A stretch of DNA of 6,669 bases from Armatimonadota bacterium (GTDB lineage Bacteria; Armatimonadota; Armatimonadia; Armatimonadales; Armatimonadaceae), in contig JACMIS010000576.1 of assembly GCA_014381035.1 (NCBI GenBank), forward strand, positions 1 to 6,669, in the 5' to 3' direction. The notes beneath the pieces are model-generated. The model saw only the letters and a list, made by a program, of their open reading frames with translations. It ran no database searches and was not told the origin of the DNA. Numbering within the stretch: the first letter of the stretch is position 1; each line of letters begins with the position of its first letter. This document shows positions 6,452 to 6,669 of the stretch, one piece after another. Both the position numbers and the translations under genes were made by a program.

Positions 6452-6522
6452 CGGGATCACATCCCGAGCAAATGCAGACTTAAAAAGTATCGCTTGCTCG
6501 TTACCCAGCGACCACGGTGATC
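6452..6522 (+). promoter_or_regulatory. Potentially structured leader of the plus-strand gene at 6538
   Basis: Three perfect complementary pairs crowd this 71-base stretch. CGGGAT (6452-6457) pairs with ATCCCG (6461-6466) over a 3-base loop. CGAGCAA (6465-6471) pairs with TTGCTCG (6494-6500), and a small ACTT/AAGT stem (6478-6488) lies inside. GATCAC (6455-6460) pairs with GTGATC (6517-6522). The first and third compete, so two folds are possible, and the last helix ends 3 bases before the ribosome site AAAGGA (6526-6531). It matches no riboswitch class I know. The pairing was found by eye, so a chance fold is possible. Confidence 0.3.
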
Positions 6523-6537
6523 GCCAAAGGACACCTC

Positions 6538-6669
6538 ATGAAGAAAACGTTCGCCTATCCCATTGTGTTCTCTTTGTTCGTTACTAGTATCCTGATCCTG
6601 ACCGGGGTATGGACAACCGCACGCGGGAGTCAAGCGCAACGGCTAAAAACGGGTGATGTTCCCCTCAAC
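6538..6669 (+). CDS. Start of an unidentified exported or membrane-anchored protein
   Basis: The first 44 codons of a gene that continues past the right edge. An AAAGGA site (6526-6531) lies 6 bases before the ATG, the same spacing as at the first ferritin-like gene. The product begins MKKTFAYPIVF, then a hydrophobic run (about 7-25, ending near LTGVW), then TTARGSQA and a polar stretch (QRLKTGDVPLN). This is a typical Sec signal peptide with possible cleavage after SQA near residue 33, or an N-terminal membrane anchor. No family can be named from this fragment. It is divergent from hisS and downstream of the palindrome and structured leader described above. Confidence 0.75.
   Translation, partial: MKKTFAYPIVFSLFVTSILILTGVWTTARGSQAQRLKTGDVPLN

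Noticed and set aside
6283..6537. T-box or his leader control of hisS
   Set aside because: The minus-strand leader side has no T-box core (no AGGGTGGNACCGCG-like element), no His-codon run and no terminator before hisS.

Overview
The window is bacterial, gene-dense chromosomal DNA with moderately high GC (mid-50s percent by eye). Start codons are mixed ATG and GTG, and several genes have clear AAAGGA-type ribosome binding sites. The sequence alone does not fix the taxon. Armatimonadota or another deep-branching didermic phylum would fit the Tat-exported ferritin-like gene, but this is only a guess.

Left part (1-3114, minus strand): a compact, probably single operon read right to left. It encodes a HisC-type histidinol-phosphate aminotransferase, a membrane-anchored DUF1499 protein, the formate dehydrogenase sulfur-transfer factor FdhD, and the N-terminal third or less of a YdeP/FdhA-type molybdopterin oxidoreductase cut by the window edge. 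The junctions are a GTGA overlap, a 4-base gap and an ATGA overlap, so translation is likely coupled. FdhD is the expected maturation partner of the oxidoreductase. Why an amino-acid aminotransferase and a DUF1499 protein lead the operon is not obvious.

Middle (3115-4952): a 253-base divergent intergenic region, then two tandem plus-strand genes for paralogous Ferritin_2 (PF13668, desiccation-related PCC13-62-like) four-helix proteins. The first has a twin-arginine signal and the second has no signal peptide. Both keep the predicted di-iron Glu/His ligands. A strong bidirectional hairpin terminator (4914-4952) closes this unit and the convergent hisS gene.

Right part (4984-6669): complete minus-strand hisS (histidyl-tRNA synthetase). 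It is followed by a 255-base divergent intergenic region with a perfect 14-bp LacI-like palindrome and a potentially structured leader. The window ends in the signal-peptide part of an unidentified exported protein on the plus strand.

Most of the window is recognisable housekeeping or accessory metabolism. I see no mobile element, CRISPR array, tRNA or rRNA. The points most worth a second look are the signal-bearing and signal-less ferritin pair, the mixed hisC-DUF1499-fdhD-fdh operon, and the operator and leader architecture at 6419-6537.
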